Assembly (NCBI GenBank): GCA_002314855.1 | Contig: DCHQ01000066.1 | Span: 1 to 8,732, forward strand | Length of the DNA stretch: 8,732 nt | Direction: 5' to 3' | From: Lachnospiraceae bacterium UBA1748 | GTDB taxonomy: Bacteria; Bacillota; Clostridia; Lachnospirales; Lachnospiraceae | In this document: one piece after another, positions 1-6,076 of the stretch | How the letters are laid out: every line of letters starts with the position of its first letter | How positions within the stretch are numbered: position 1 is the stretch's first letter | Made by a program: the position numbers and the translations under genes | Notes under the pieces: model-generated | Told to the model about the DNA's origin: nothing | Seen by the model: the letters and a program-made list of their open reading frames with translations, nothing else | Database searches by the model: none

Positions 1-2
1 TA

Positions 3-740
3 TGTACCCGAGATGATATTATGACTTATCTTATAGGTATGGGTGTTGACCCTGCCCTTAGCTTTAATATTATGGAGGCCGTACGTAAGGGTAAGGTTGC
101 CAAGGGTAAGGAGAAGAGCTGGCCTGACTGGAAGGAAGAAATGAAAGCACATAATGTTCCGGACTGGTATATTTGGTCCTGTGAGCGTATTGAGTATATG
201 TTCCCTAAGGCACATGCTGCGGCATACGTTATGATGGCGTGGCGAGTAGCATATTGTAAGATTAATTATCCATTGGCGTATTATTGTGCATTCTATTCTA
301 TACGAGCCAAGTCATTTTCTTACGAAAAGATGTGTATGGGTAGAGCAGTACTGGAGCAGGAACTTGATGCACTTCGTAAAATGAAGGAAAAGAAAACTGC
401 CAAGGAAGAAGGTCTTATGAAGGATATGCGTATTGTTCAGGAAATGTACGCAAGAGGATTTACCTTTATGCCACTTGATTTGTACAGGGCAAAGGCCACA
501 TATTTCCAGGTAATAGATGGACAGATAATGCCTTCATTCACAGCAGTTGATGGACTTGGCAAGAGTGCGGCTATTATGCTTGAAGAGGCGGCCAAGGATG
601 GTCCATTCCTCAGTAAGGATGATATCAAGCAAAGGGCCAAGGTCGGACAGTCTGTTATCGATAAATTGACTCAGCTTGGTATATTGGAAGGCTTGCCTGA
701 TACAAATCAGCTCAGTATATTTGACTTCATGGCTCACTAA
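3..740 (+). CDS. polC: DNA polymerase III alpha subunit, Gram-positive type (PolC), C-terminal fragment
   Basis: This is the last 245 codons of the replicative DNA polymerase of low-GC Gram-positive bacteria. The gene begins upstream of the window; the frame is open from base 3, and the ATG at 21 is an internal methionine. The fragment reads TRDDIMTYLIGMG, then SFNIMEAVRKGK, then a strongly conserved block YMFPKAHAAAYVMMAWRVAY, which closely resembles B. subtilis PolC from memory. Bases about 529-690 encode a helix-hairpin-helix-like stretch (AVDGLGKSAA, then FLSKDDIKQRAKVGQSVI). The end carries QLSIF at 708-722, matching the C-terminal beta-sliding-clamp-binding pentapeptide of PolC, but five more residues (DFMAH) follow it. 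Catalytic palm and exonuclease domains are outside the window. Lysine codons are mostly AAG (about 20 AAG to 4 AAA by hand count). A strong terminator follows, so transcription probably ends here. Confidence 0.97.
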   Translation, partial: CTRDDIMTYLIGMGVDPALSFNIMEAVRKGKVAKGKEKSWPDWKEEMKAHNVPDWYIWSCERIEYMFPKAHAAAYVMMAWRVAYCKINYPLAYYCAFYSIRAKSFSYEKMCMGRAVLEQELDALRKMKEKKTAKEEGLMKDMRIVQEMYARGFTFMPLDLYRAKATYFQVIDGQIMPSFTAVDGLGKSAAIMLEEAAKDGPFLSKDDIKQRAKVGQSVIDKLTQLGILEGLPDTNQLSIFDFMAH

Positions 741-771
741 CAAAAAACAAGCACGAGTGGAGCTTTAAATT

Positions 772-806
772 AAAACACAGCAGATGAAAGTCTGCTGTGT
801 TTTTTT
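772..806 (+). terminator. Rho-independent terminator after polC
   Basis: A perfect 10-bp stem, ACACAGCAGA (775-784) with TCTGCTGTGT (791-800), encloses the six-base loop TGAAAG and is followed by six T residues (801-806). Flanking A and T bases lengthen the stem by up to three pairs. It lies about 30 bases past the polC stop codon and separates polC from the permease promoter. Confidence 0.93.
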
Positions 807-833
807 ATGAAAATTTAAATAGAGTGTAACGAA

Positions 834-862
834 TTAACAGGGATATTTGTTTATCTTATAAA
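834..862 (+). promoter_or_regulatory. Sigma-A-like promoter for the permease gene
   Basis: TTAACA (834-839) and TATAAA (857-862) are separated by exactly 17 bases and each match the consensus at five of six positions. The predicted transcript would start near 869, leaving a leader of about 17 bases that contains the ribosome binding site AGGTGG (875-880), five bases before the ATG. It lies just downstream of the polC terminator, as expected for an independent unit. Prediction from sequence only. Confidence 0.7.
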
Positions 863-885
863 GACATTAGGACTAGGTGGGATAA

Positions 886-2364
886 ATGAATAGTACGGTT
901 GCTGTAAAAATAAAAAGAAGAGCTCGGAGAGAAGCTATAAAAAGAAATCGTAGAAAACTGATGCCGAAACGAAGAGTGGATATATTTCCATTCATCAATG
1001 GACTGGTAATGGCTATTATGTGCTTGCTGGTTTTTATACCAATATTCATAATGCTTATTAAGTCGGTGAATGTGGATTTTAATGTTTCGTGGAAGGCGTA
1101 TAGTGTTGTTCTTGAAAGGGATGTAATACAAACGGGTTTAAAAGTAAGCGTTCTTCGAGTAATAGTAGGAACTATTACTGGTTTGTTTGGAAGCTCACTT
1201 TTGGCTTTTATACTTAGCCGTAAAGAGTTTGTTTTCCGCAAACAGTTAACAATATTTATGCTCGTGGGTATGCTGGTTCAACCTGGATTAATACCTGGAG
1301 TCTGGGTTTATAATTTCTTGCATCTTCGCAATACCTTTGCTGTATATATTGTTCCAAGAATGGTGAATACTTTTTATGTATTTGTTCTTCGTGAGTATAT
1401 GAAAAATATACCAGAAAGCTATATTGAAAGCGCCAAAATAGAAGGGTATGGATATTTTGGTATATACACGAGAGTAATATCACCTATGTGCAGACCCATA
1501 TACGCAGCAGTAGCTTTGTTTTTGGCATCAATGCACTGGAATGAGTGGTTTGACTCTATGCTGTATAACAGGATGGAATTTAAGTTTACAACAATGGCGT
1601 ATGAAACCATGAAAATATTATCTAATGTGGTGTCACATCATTGTGCATTTAGTTGCAAAGAAGGAGCAGGTATATATGTTCCAGCCGCAGTTAGATTTTC
1701 GAGTTGTATATTAATGGCTGTACCTACTGCCTTTATATATCCTTTTTTTCAAAAATATTTTATATATACTACTATGCCAGGGAAAGCGAGAATACGTGAG
1801 AACGTTGAGGCAGTACAAGGTAAGGTGGATATATCTGCCGGGGAACAAAAAACAAAAAAAGTAGTTTTTGCGGTTTTGGTAGTGCTAGTAGTTCCGTTTA
1901 TATTATACGCAGTAGTAACCGGCATGTCATCCAAGCAGTCTGTGGACCAGTCGCAAAGCTTGAAAACGCAGCAACTTGAAATTGTTCCATCGGATGGTCT
2001 GGTTTACAGAGATGAATTAAATGGGGAAACAGTGTATAGGCTGGTGCCTTTCGATAGCACGAATAGTAATGCTTCTCCTACGGTTCACGAATATGAAAAA
2101 GAAAAGCTTAATAAGATATTAAAATATAGTGTTGGCGAGCTTGTGGAGCGGTTTAAGAGCTACGTAGAGAATAATGAGGATATATTTGGTGATAGGAATG
2201 GTGATGTAGCTGAGTATTATCTCGGCTATGACGTTAATACAAAAACATTAGTATATGTGTTTGTATTAGATACTGATATTCGAGTTGAATACGAGGCCGA
2301 AACAGGCGAAGTGTACAGAATACTGTATAAACGAGCTAGGCACCCTAGGAAATTTGTATATTAA
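886..2364 (+). CDS. LplC/YtcP-type carbohydrate ABC transporter permease with extra C-terminal membrane helix and exported domain
   Basis: Residues about 31-295 look like a MalG-family inner permease subunit of the LplC/YtcP subgroup, which moves oligosaccharides across the membrane with a partner permease, an ATPase and a binding lipoprotein. Recognisable blocks are LLAFILSRKEFVFR (105-118), the ATPase-contacting EAA loop ESAKIEG with a proline at 200 (181-200), HWNEWFDSML (217-226) and the final helix ending YPFFQKYF (285-292). I place six helices near 35-58, 85-110, 121-140, 150-168, 201-218 and 266-291. Relatives usually end soon after YPFFQKYF. Here a cytoplasmic linker, a seventh helix (about 325-346) and roughly 145 further residues follow, which should lie outside the cell. 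That tail holds two similar segments, NGETVYRL (379-386) and TGEVYRIL (473-480), the second faintly PepSY-like. The N-terminus is very basic (8-30). No partner transporter gene is in the window. Lysine codons favour AAA (23 to 8), unlike polC. The substrate cannot be told. Confidence 0.87.
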   Translation: MNSTVAVKIKRRARREAIKRNRRKLMPKRRVDIFPFINGLVMAIMCLLVFIPIFIMLIKSVNVDFNVSWKAYSVVLERDVIQTGLKVSVLRVIVGTITGLFGSSLLAFILSRKEFVFRKQLTIFMLVGMLVQPGLIPGVWVYNFLHLRNTFAVYIVPRMVNTFYVFVLREYMKNIPESYIESAKIEGYGYFGIYTRVISPMCRPIYAAVALFLASMHWNEWFDSMLYNRMEFKFTTMAYETMKILSNVVSHHCAFSCKEGAGIYVPAAVRFSSCILMAVPTAFIYPFFQKYFIYTTMPGKARIRENVEAVQGKVDISAGEQKTKKVVFAVLVVLVVPFILYAVVTGMSSKQSVDQSQSLKTQQLEIVPSDGLVYRDELNGETVYRLVPFDSTNSNASPTVHEYEKEKLNKILKYSVGELVERFKSYVENNEDIFGDRNGDVAEYYLGYDVNTKTLVYVFVLDTDIRVEYEAETGEVYRILYKRARHPRKFVY

Positions 2365-2382
2365 TAAAAAAAGCAGTATAAT
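2354..2382 (+). promoter_or_regulatory. Sigma-A-like promoter for the lipoprotein gene
   Basis: TTGTAT (2354-2359) and a perfect TATAAT (2377-2382) are 17 bases apart. The -35 element lies inside the last codons of the permease gene. Transcription would start near 2389, inside the 14-bp palindrome at 2385-2398. No terminator is visible after the permease, so read-through is also possible. Confidence 0.65.
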
Positions 2383-2384
2383 AG

Positions 2385-2398
2385 TTATGTTAACATAA
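2385..2398 (+). promoter_or_regulatory. Perfect 14-bp palindrome, candidate operator
   Basis: TTATGTTAACATAA reads the same on both strands. It begins three bases after the -10 box and covers the predicted transcription start, the classic place for a repressor site. A second, wider inverted repeat surrounds it: AATAGTTAT (2380-2388) and ATAACTATT (2411-2419), with the ribosome binding site GAGG (2405-2408) between the arms. The left arm would not be in a transcript starting near 2389, so a DNA-level role is more likely than an RNA hairpin. In AT-rich DNA a chance palindrome is possible. Confidence 0.45.
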
Positions 2399-2420
2399 AT
2401 ATATGAGGATATAACTATTG

Positions 2421-4145
2421 ATGAAAACAAGAAATAGAGTGGTTGGCAGGTTAATTGTTTTAACAGTTATGCTGCTTACTATAGTGATGGCATTAATAGG
2501 TTGTAATGGCAAAAATAATGTTAATGGCACAATAGATGATTTAGATAAAGAAGGCGTGGTTACCGAAGACGGTGCTTCTAGTAATAATATCAGTGCCAAT
2601 GATGCAACTAATTCTGGAACCAGTTTTGTTGTGACTGAGCAGATTGATGAGGAGACACCAGAGTCCATATTATTAGAGGATTTTGTGGATACACTGGCGG
2701 CTAATTATGATCATATCACCAATATGAACTGGGCTTCGGAGCCAACAGGTATGAGTGCTAATGTTGGCAACGGTATCAAGAAGGATATTTTATTTGCCAA
2801 TGGTACTCCTATTAAGGTTCTATCAACCAAAACTAATCTTGACAGCTATGTATGGGATACGGTTCTTCAGTTCAAGCTGGATAATAATCTGGATCAGCAG
2901 AACAAAGGAGCAGGTGCGGTAGTTACATGGCAGTCTGGTGATAAGACCAAGTATGTATTTGTGTCCAATATGGTAGAGATATATGGAGGAGCTTACAAAG
3001 AAGACCTTCATAGCTCTGTTAATATTACTGTGGATGGTGAAACTAACTGGAACGCCTATCCTAATATTTCATTTATTTACGGTGGTTGCCTTGAAGGCGA
3101 TCTTGTAGGTGATGTTAATATTAAAATCAATCAGGCAAGACCCATGTTTGTAGTGGGCGGCGGCCATAATGGTTCAGTATTTGGCAATATAAGTATTGCA
3201 TACGATAAGAACAGCTGGTCAATGGATGTAATTGGTGGTGGCTTTGCTGAGGCTAATGATATGGACAGACTGGCACTTACCTACGGTTCTATCAGTGTAT
3301 CAATGAATACTGCTGAGTCCAGTTCGGAATCCAATACACTTATTGGTGGTGGATACGCAATAACGAGCGGCGAATATACTGCCATATCAGATGTTTTTGG
3401 AGATGTTGATATTAATATTAATGGTCAGGCTTTCAAGGAAGTATGTGGTGGTGGCCTTGCAGTAAAGCTTGATGAAAGTGCTGTGCTTCCTGTAAGTAAT
3501 GTTTTTGGTAATACCAGTATTAATATTACGAATTCTAAAATAGTTAAGGACGGATTACTTAGCGAGAGTGGACTTAATAAGGACGGCCTTTCATTTGTAT
3601 TTGGCGACAGTAGTATTACCAAGGATCGTTTGGCCGTTGATTATAAAGCCCAGGGCATAGTTGATCATTACTATAAACTTAAGAGTGAGGATTATTATGG
3701 CTCGGCTATTACTAATGCGTTTGAAGCTGTAAACAAGGCTGACAGATATGCAAGCTTTGAACCTAAGAGAAGTGATAACGTTCTTGATAAAGCAGCGAGA
3801 CTCGGCTTTGAAAAGGATGAAATAACATACGCTATAGTTGTTTCTTATGTCAGTGGTAAATATAAGCTTAGTCTTTATAACTACAGTAACGATTCCTTTA
3901 CTACCAAGGAAGCAAGTGATTCCATGAAGATATATCAGAATGTTAAGGATGTAGTAGGTATCAACAAGCGATACAAGGAATATCAGCTGGCAATTCTTGA
4001 AGGGAATATTCAGGCATACCTTGATTCTACCAAGGATGTAGAGCTTTATACTTCAGAGACATACGATGAAGAGAAGGCCAAGGATTATACAGTAGTTTAT
4101 CCGGATTTCAGCCCTTATCTTCAGTGGAATGGAATGGAAAATTAA
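2421..4145 (+). CDS. Surface lipoprotein with six glycine-rich beta-helix-like repeats, function unknown
   Basis: A 574-residue predicted lipoprotein. Residues 1-27 form a signal peptide (basic MKTRNRVVGR, then a hydrophobic core) ending in a good lipobox, LIGC, so Cys28 would be lipid-modified and anchored to the outer face of the membrane. Residues about 29-80 are a Ser/Asn/Asp/Glu-rich spacer. A folded region follows (about 95-185), then six repeats (187-370) of the form [IV]xGG[GAC] followed by a strand such as GDVNIKI or GDVDINI, spaced 26 to 37 residues. This pattern suggests a parallel beta-helix or similar solenoid, as in Clostridial adhesin-like or carbohydrate-active surface proteins. 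The last 200 residues are a separate mixed domain ending in an aromatic stretch (YPDFSPYLQW). I see no catalytic motif. The start could be ATG 2421 or TTG 2418; the ribosome binding site GAGG (2405-2408) lies 12 bases before the ATG or 9 before the TTG. I chose the ATG. It is not a sugar-binding protein for the upstream permease by any motif I can see. Confidence 0.82.
   Translation: MKTRNRVVGRLIVLTVMLLTIVMALIGCNGKNNVNGTIDDLDKEGVVTEDGASSNNISANDATNSGTSFVVTEQIDEETPESILLEDFVDTLAANYDHITNMNWASEPTGMSANVGNGIKKDILFANGTPIKVLSTKTNLDSYVWDTVLQFKLDNNLDQQNKGAGAVVTWQSGDKTKYVFVSNMVEIYGGAYKEDLHSSVNITVDGETNWNAYPNISFIYGGCLEGDLVGDVNIKINQARPMFVVGGGHNGSVFGNISIAYDKNSWSMDVIGGGFAEANDMDRLALTYGSISVSMNTAESSSESNTLIGGGYAITSGEYTAISDVFGDVDININGQAFKEVCGGGLAVKLDESAVLPVSNVFGNTSINITNSKIVKDGLLSESGLNKDGLSFVFGDSSITKDRLAVDYKAQGIVDHYYKLKSEDYYGSAITNAFEAVNKADRYASFEPKRSDNVLDKAARLGFEKDEITYAIVVSYVSGKYKLSLYNYSNDSFTTKEASDSMKIYQNVKDVVGINKRYKEYQLAILEGNIQAYLDSTKDVELYTSETYDEEKAKDYTVVYPDFSPYLQWNGMEN
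2979..3530 (+). repeat. Six degenerate GGG/GDVxI protein repeats in the lipoprotein
   Basis: Glycine clusters are encoded in turn as IYGGA (residue 187), IYGGC (219), VVGGG (244), VIGGG (270), LIGGG (307) and VCGGG (341). Each is followed after 9 to 22 residues by a strand with alternating hydrophobic residues: SVNITV, GDVNIKI, GNISIAY, GSISVSM, GDVDINI, GNTSINI. The repeats have diverged at DNA level and are visible only in translation. They probably represent turns of a solenoid rather than recent duplications. Confidence 0.75.
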
Positions 4146-4172
4146 AAAAATCAAAAAAATATAAAAAAACAC

Positions 4173-4201
4173 TTGCATTTTAATAAAACATATAGTATTC
4201 T
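4173..4201 (+). promoter_or_regulatory. Promoter of the tRNA-Glu gene
   Basis: TTGCAT (4173-4178) and TATTCT (4196-4201) are separated by 17 bases. The start site would fall near 4208, exactly at the 5' edge of the leader hairpin. The region before it (4146-4170) is almost pure A/T with no terminator for the lipoprotein gene. Confidence 0.6.
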
Positions 4202-4206
4202 AACAA

Positions 4207-4228
4207 AGGTGCTTCGAGAGAGGCACCT
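4207..4228 (+). other. Leader hairpin with GNRA-type tetraloop upstream of tRNA-Glu
   Basis: AGGTGCTTC (4207-4215) pairs with GAGGCACCT (4220-4228), with one G-U pair, around the loop GAGA (4216-4219). It is not followed by T residues, so it is not a standard terminator. It would form the very 5' end of the tRNA precursor, six bases before the mature tRNA. It could protect the precursor or influence RNase P trimming; neither is shown. Confidence 0.6.
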
Positions 4229-4234
4229 AAATAT

Positions 4235-4306
4235 GGCTCGTTGGTCAAGCGGTTAAGACGCTGCCCTCTCACGGCAGAATCAGCGGTTCGATTCCGCTAC
4301 GAGCTG
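4235..4306 (+). tRNA. tRNA-Glu, anticodon CUC
   Basis: The 72-base cloverleaf is complete. The acceptor stem pairs GGCTCGT (4235-4241) with ACGAGCT (4299-4305), with a terminal G-U pair. The D arm has the stem GTC/GAC around AAGCGGTTAA. The anticodon stem is CTGCC/GGCAG around the loop CTCTCAC, giving anticodon CTC at 4268-4270, which reads GAG. The T arm is AGCGG/CCGCT around TTCGATT. The discriminator is G (4306). The next three bases are CTA, so the CCA end is not encoded and must be added by CCA-adding enzyme. It is a single gene, not part of a tRNA cluster here, with its own promoter and terminator. Confidence 0.95.
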
Positions 4307-4308
4307 CT

Positions 4309-4343
4309 AAAGAACTAAAATTTGATTTTAGTTCTTTTTTTTT
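4309..4343 (+). terminator. Rho-independent terminator of tRNA-Glu
   Basis: AAAGAACTAAAA (4309-4320) is perfectly complementary to TTTTAGTTCTTT (4326-4337) around a short TTTGA loop, and the T run continues to 4343. It starts two bases after the tRNA discriminator, so the precursor has a very short 3' trailer before the stem. Confidence 0.9.
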
Positions 4344-4383
4344 ATCTTTTTGCGAAAACCATAAAATATACATTTATCAAACG

Positions 4384-4389
4384 TATAAT
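4384..4389 (+). promoter_or_regulatory. Possible -10 box for the TPR/MORN membrane protein gene
   Basis: A perfect TATAAT lies 45 bases before the ATG at 4435, after the tRNA terminator. I find no good -35 box at the usual distance, so the assignment is weak. The sequence CGTATAA occurs here (4382-4388) and again at 4406-4412, which may be chance. The ribosome binding site is AGGGTG (4422-4427), seven bases before the start codon. Confidence 0.35.
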
Positions 4390-4434
4390 AGGTAGTAGAA
4401 TATTTCGTATAAAAAAGGAAAAGGGTGACTGGAT

Positions 4435-5766
4435 ATGAATGACGATTATATAAAAGAAAATTTTATCGCGTATAATCCTGATGATTATGCGGATGATAGC
4501 AATGAGGAAAAGGCTAAGAAAAGCTCTGGAAAGGGTGGGGCTTTTATCTTTATAGGAGTTGTTCTGATTGCCATAGCGATAATCGGTGGCGGTATTTTGT
4601 GGGGAATATCAGCTTATAATACCAAGCAGGCTGCTATGGAGAAAGAAATCTTACAGAAGAAGTACGTGAAGCTTATAAAGAGTGCTGAGGATAGCATCAA
4701 GGATGGAGAATATGATGATGCTATGGATGATCTTGAGGCGGCTCTTGATATGGATGTAGAAGACCACAAAGATGTATACGAGCAAATGGCCCATGTTTAT
4801 GTGGGATATGCTGGTGAAAAATATACAGAGGCCAAGAAGCTTTCACGTGATAAGAAGTATGATATGGCTGGTGAAGCATTATTAGATGCATATGACTATC
4901 TTGATGATGCGGAAGCTATTTTGAAAAAAGGTAAGATCAAAGGTAAGCTTAAGATTAATAATGATGTTTTCTATGATTGCGCATATATTGCCGATGCCAG
5001 AGCGGCCATAGCAGCTGTGGAGACACAGTTAGCCGAGGATTCCCAGTTCGAAACAGTGGCAATCGAACTATTCTATAATGCCTGGGAATATCTGGAAGAT
5101 TATGATTTCGATAAGATGAATGAGCTTGACTGTTCCGATGAATCCAATGATGTATTTGACCACTATGTAGGTGGCGCATACGGTAAGAGATTAATAGCTA
5201 CTTATTCAGGATCAGAGCTTGAACTTGTGAGTGACAGTAATAATTTCACGGGTAAAGGTATTTCTCAGAATACCACATCAACAGGTTTCTATTATTACCT
5301 TGGTGACTTTGAATATGGCTATCCTAGCGGAGAAGGCATCCTGTTTATTTCATCTACAAATGGCGACTATCATGTTGAAGTGGGTACGTTCAGCTATGGA
5401 TGTATAACTGGTAAGGCATCATATTTTGTTAGAGAAAAAGGTGAGGTCACTGATTATTGTGGCGAAGTAAATGACTGGGGCCATTTCGAAGGTGAAGTAG
5501 TAATATGGAAAGAGATAGATGGAAAAAGATGTTCTGGTACAGCATACTACGAGTTTGATGATCCAGTAAGTATGGCTGAACATATGGATGAAGAGGAATA
5601 TGAAGCCTTAGTAGAAGAACTAGAGAGTATGGAAGAGGAGTATCAGAATCCGTTTGGAAATACTAGCAGCAATGATGAATACTATGCATTCCTCTATGAT
5701 GAAGACGGCGAACTGGTATGCGGACTAACTAAGAATGAAATCACTGATATGAATCTTCATTATTAG
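4435..5766 (+). CDS. Single-pass membrane protein with exported TPR-like and MORN-like segments, function unknown
   Basis: A 443-residue protein I cannot name. Residues 1-34 are an acidic then lysine-rich cytoplasmic tail. Residues 35-57 are one very hydrophobic helix with no cleavage site or lipobox, so by the positive-inside rule the rest should be outside the cell. Residues about 74-165 are helical; GEYDDAMDDLEAALDMD (91-107) fits the TPR pattern, which usually binds proteins. Residues about 286-356 resemble MORN repeats: YLGDFEYGYPSGEG (288-301), then VGTFSYGCITGKA (316-328) and CGEVNDWGHFEGE (342-354). Residues 380-402 are a strongly acidic predicted coil. Five cysteines are scattered through the protein, and none forms an obvious site. 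The start has the ribosome binding site AGGGTG seven bases upstream. The stop codon TAG overlaps the ribosome binding site of the next small gene, so the two are probably co-transcribed and perhaps coupled in translation. The architecture (tail, helix, TPR-like) recalls the larger protein at 6143-8221. Confidence 0.78.
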   Translation: MNDDYIKENFIAYNPDDYADDSNEEKAKKSSGKGGAFIFIGVVLIAIAIIGGGILWGISAYNTKQAAMEKEILQKKYVKLIKSAEDSIKDGEYDDAMDDLEAALDMDVEDHKDVYEQMAHVYVGYAGEKYTEAKKLSRDKKYDMAGEALLDAYDYLDDAEAILKKGKIKGKLKINNDVFYDCAYIADARAAIAAVETQLAEDSQFETVAIELFYNAWEYLEDYDFDKMNELDCSDESNDVFDHYVGGAYGKRLIATYSGSELELVSDSNNFTGKGISQNTTSTGFYYYLGDFEYGYPSGEGILFISSTNGDYHVEVGTFSYGCITGKASYFVREKGEVTDYCGEVNDWGHFEGEVVIWKEIDGKRCSGTAYYEFDDPVSMAEHMDEEEYEALVEELESMEEEYQNPFGNTSSNDEYYAFLYDEDGELVCGLTKNEITDMNLHY

Positions 5767-5777
5767 GAGAGAGTATT

Positions 5778-6005
5778 ATGACAGATATTAACAAAAAAAT
5801 GATAGTTGATACAGGTAGTGATGAACTTAGCCCTGATAAGATGGTTGAGCTTATTGACAGTATGATGGCGAGTGGAACTGCAAGGCTTAAAATCAAAGAA
5901 TCGGAAGAACTTAGCAGGGATGAAATACTTAAAGAGTATCATCACGGTCGATGTGATATTGGAAGCCCTTGGGCTAAGGGACAGGCTTTCGATGTATTAG
6001 AGTAA
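5778..6005 (+). CDS. Small 75-residue protein with an HHGRCDIGSPW motif, function unknown
   Basis: I do not recognise this gene with certainty. It is supported by an excellent ribosome binding site, AGGAGAG (5765-5771), six bases before the ATG, by only 11 bases between it and the previous stop codon, and by codon use like the surrounding genes. The protein is acidic, has no signal peptide or membrane helix and should be cytoplasmic. Residues 18-30 and 45-54 look helical. The C-terminal third contains YHHGRCDIGSPWAKG (54-68), with two histidines, a cysteine and an aspartate close together in a turn-rich setting. This looks like a conserved functional motif, possibly for metal binding, but that is inference. 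A terminator follows 37 bases after the stop, closing the two-gene unit. Confidence 0.75.
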   Translation: MTDINKKMIVDTGSDELSPDKMVELIDSMMASGTARLKIKESEELSRDEILKEYHHGRCDIGSPWAKGQAFDVLE

Positions 6006-6042
6006 ATTCTTGATATTTACTGGGATTTTTATGTTAGTTTAC

Positions 6043-6072
6043 AAGGCTATGCTTAGGCATAGCCTTTTGTGT
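6043..6072 (+). terminator. Rho-independent terminator after the small gene
   Basis: AAGGCTATGC (6043-6052) and GCATAGCCTT (6057-6066) form a perfect 10-bp stem around the loop TTAG, followed by TTGTGTT. The T run is broken by a G, so termination may be somewhat leaky, but stem and position fit well. Confidence 0.82.
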
Positions 6073-6076
6073 TATA

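Noticed and set aside
21..23. ATG at 21 as the start of a separate 239-residue gene
   Set aside because: The frame is open to the left edge, and residues before this methionine (TRDDI) match PolC, so it is internal.
873..1241. Open frame of 122 codons on the minus strand opposite the permease start
   Set aside because: It covers the permease ribosome binding site and N-terminal codons, and the permease frame encodes a recognisable family.
1621..1690. Possible frameshift in the permease around the HHCAFSCKEG segment
   Set aside because: The segment looks unlike relatives, but the frame continues into a good final helix and the expected YPFFQKYF ending, so no frame change is needed.
4207..4228. 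Hairpin as a terminator for the lipoprotein gene
   Set aside because: No T run follows the stem, it lies downstream of a good tRNA promoter, and it would be the first part of the tRNA transcript.
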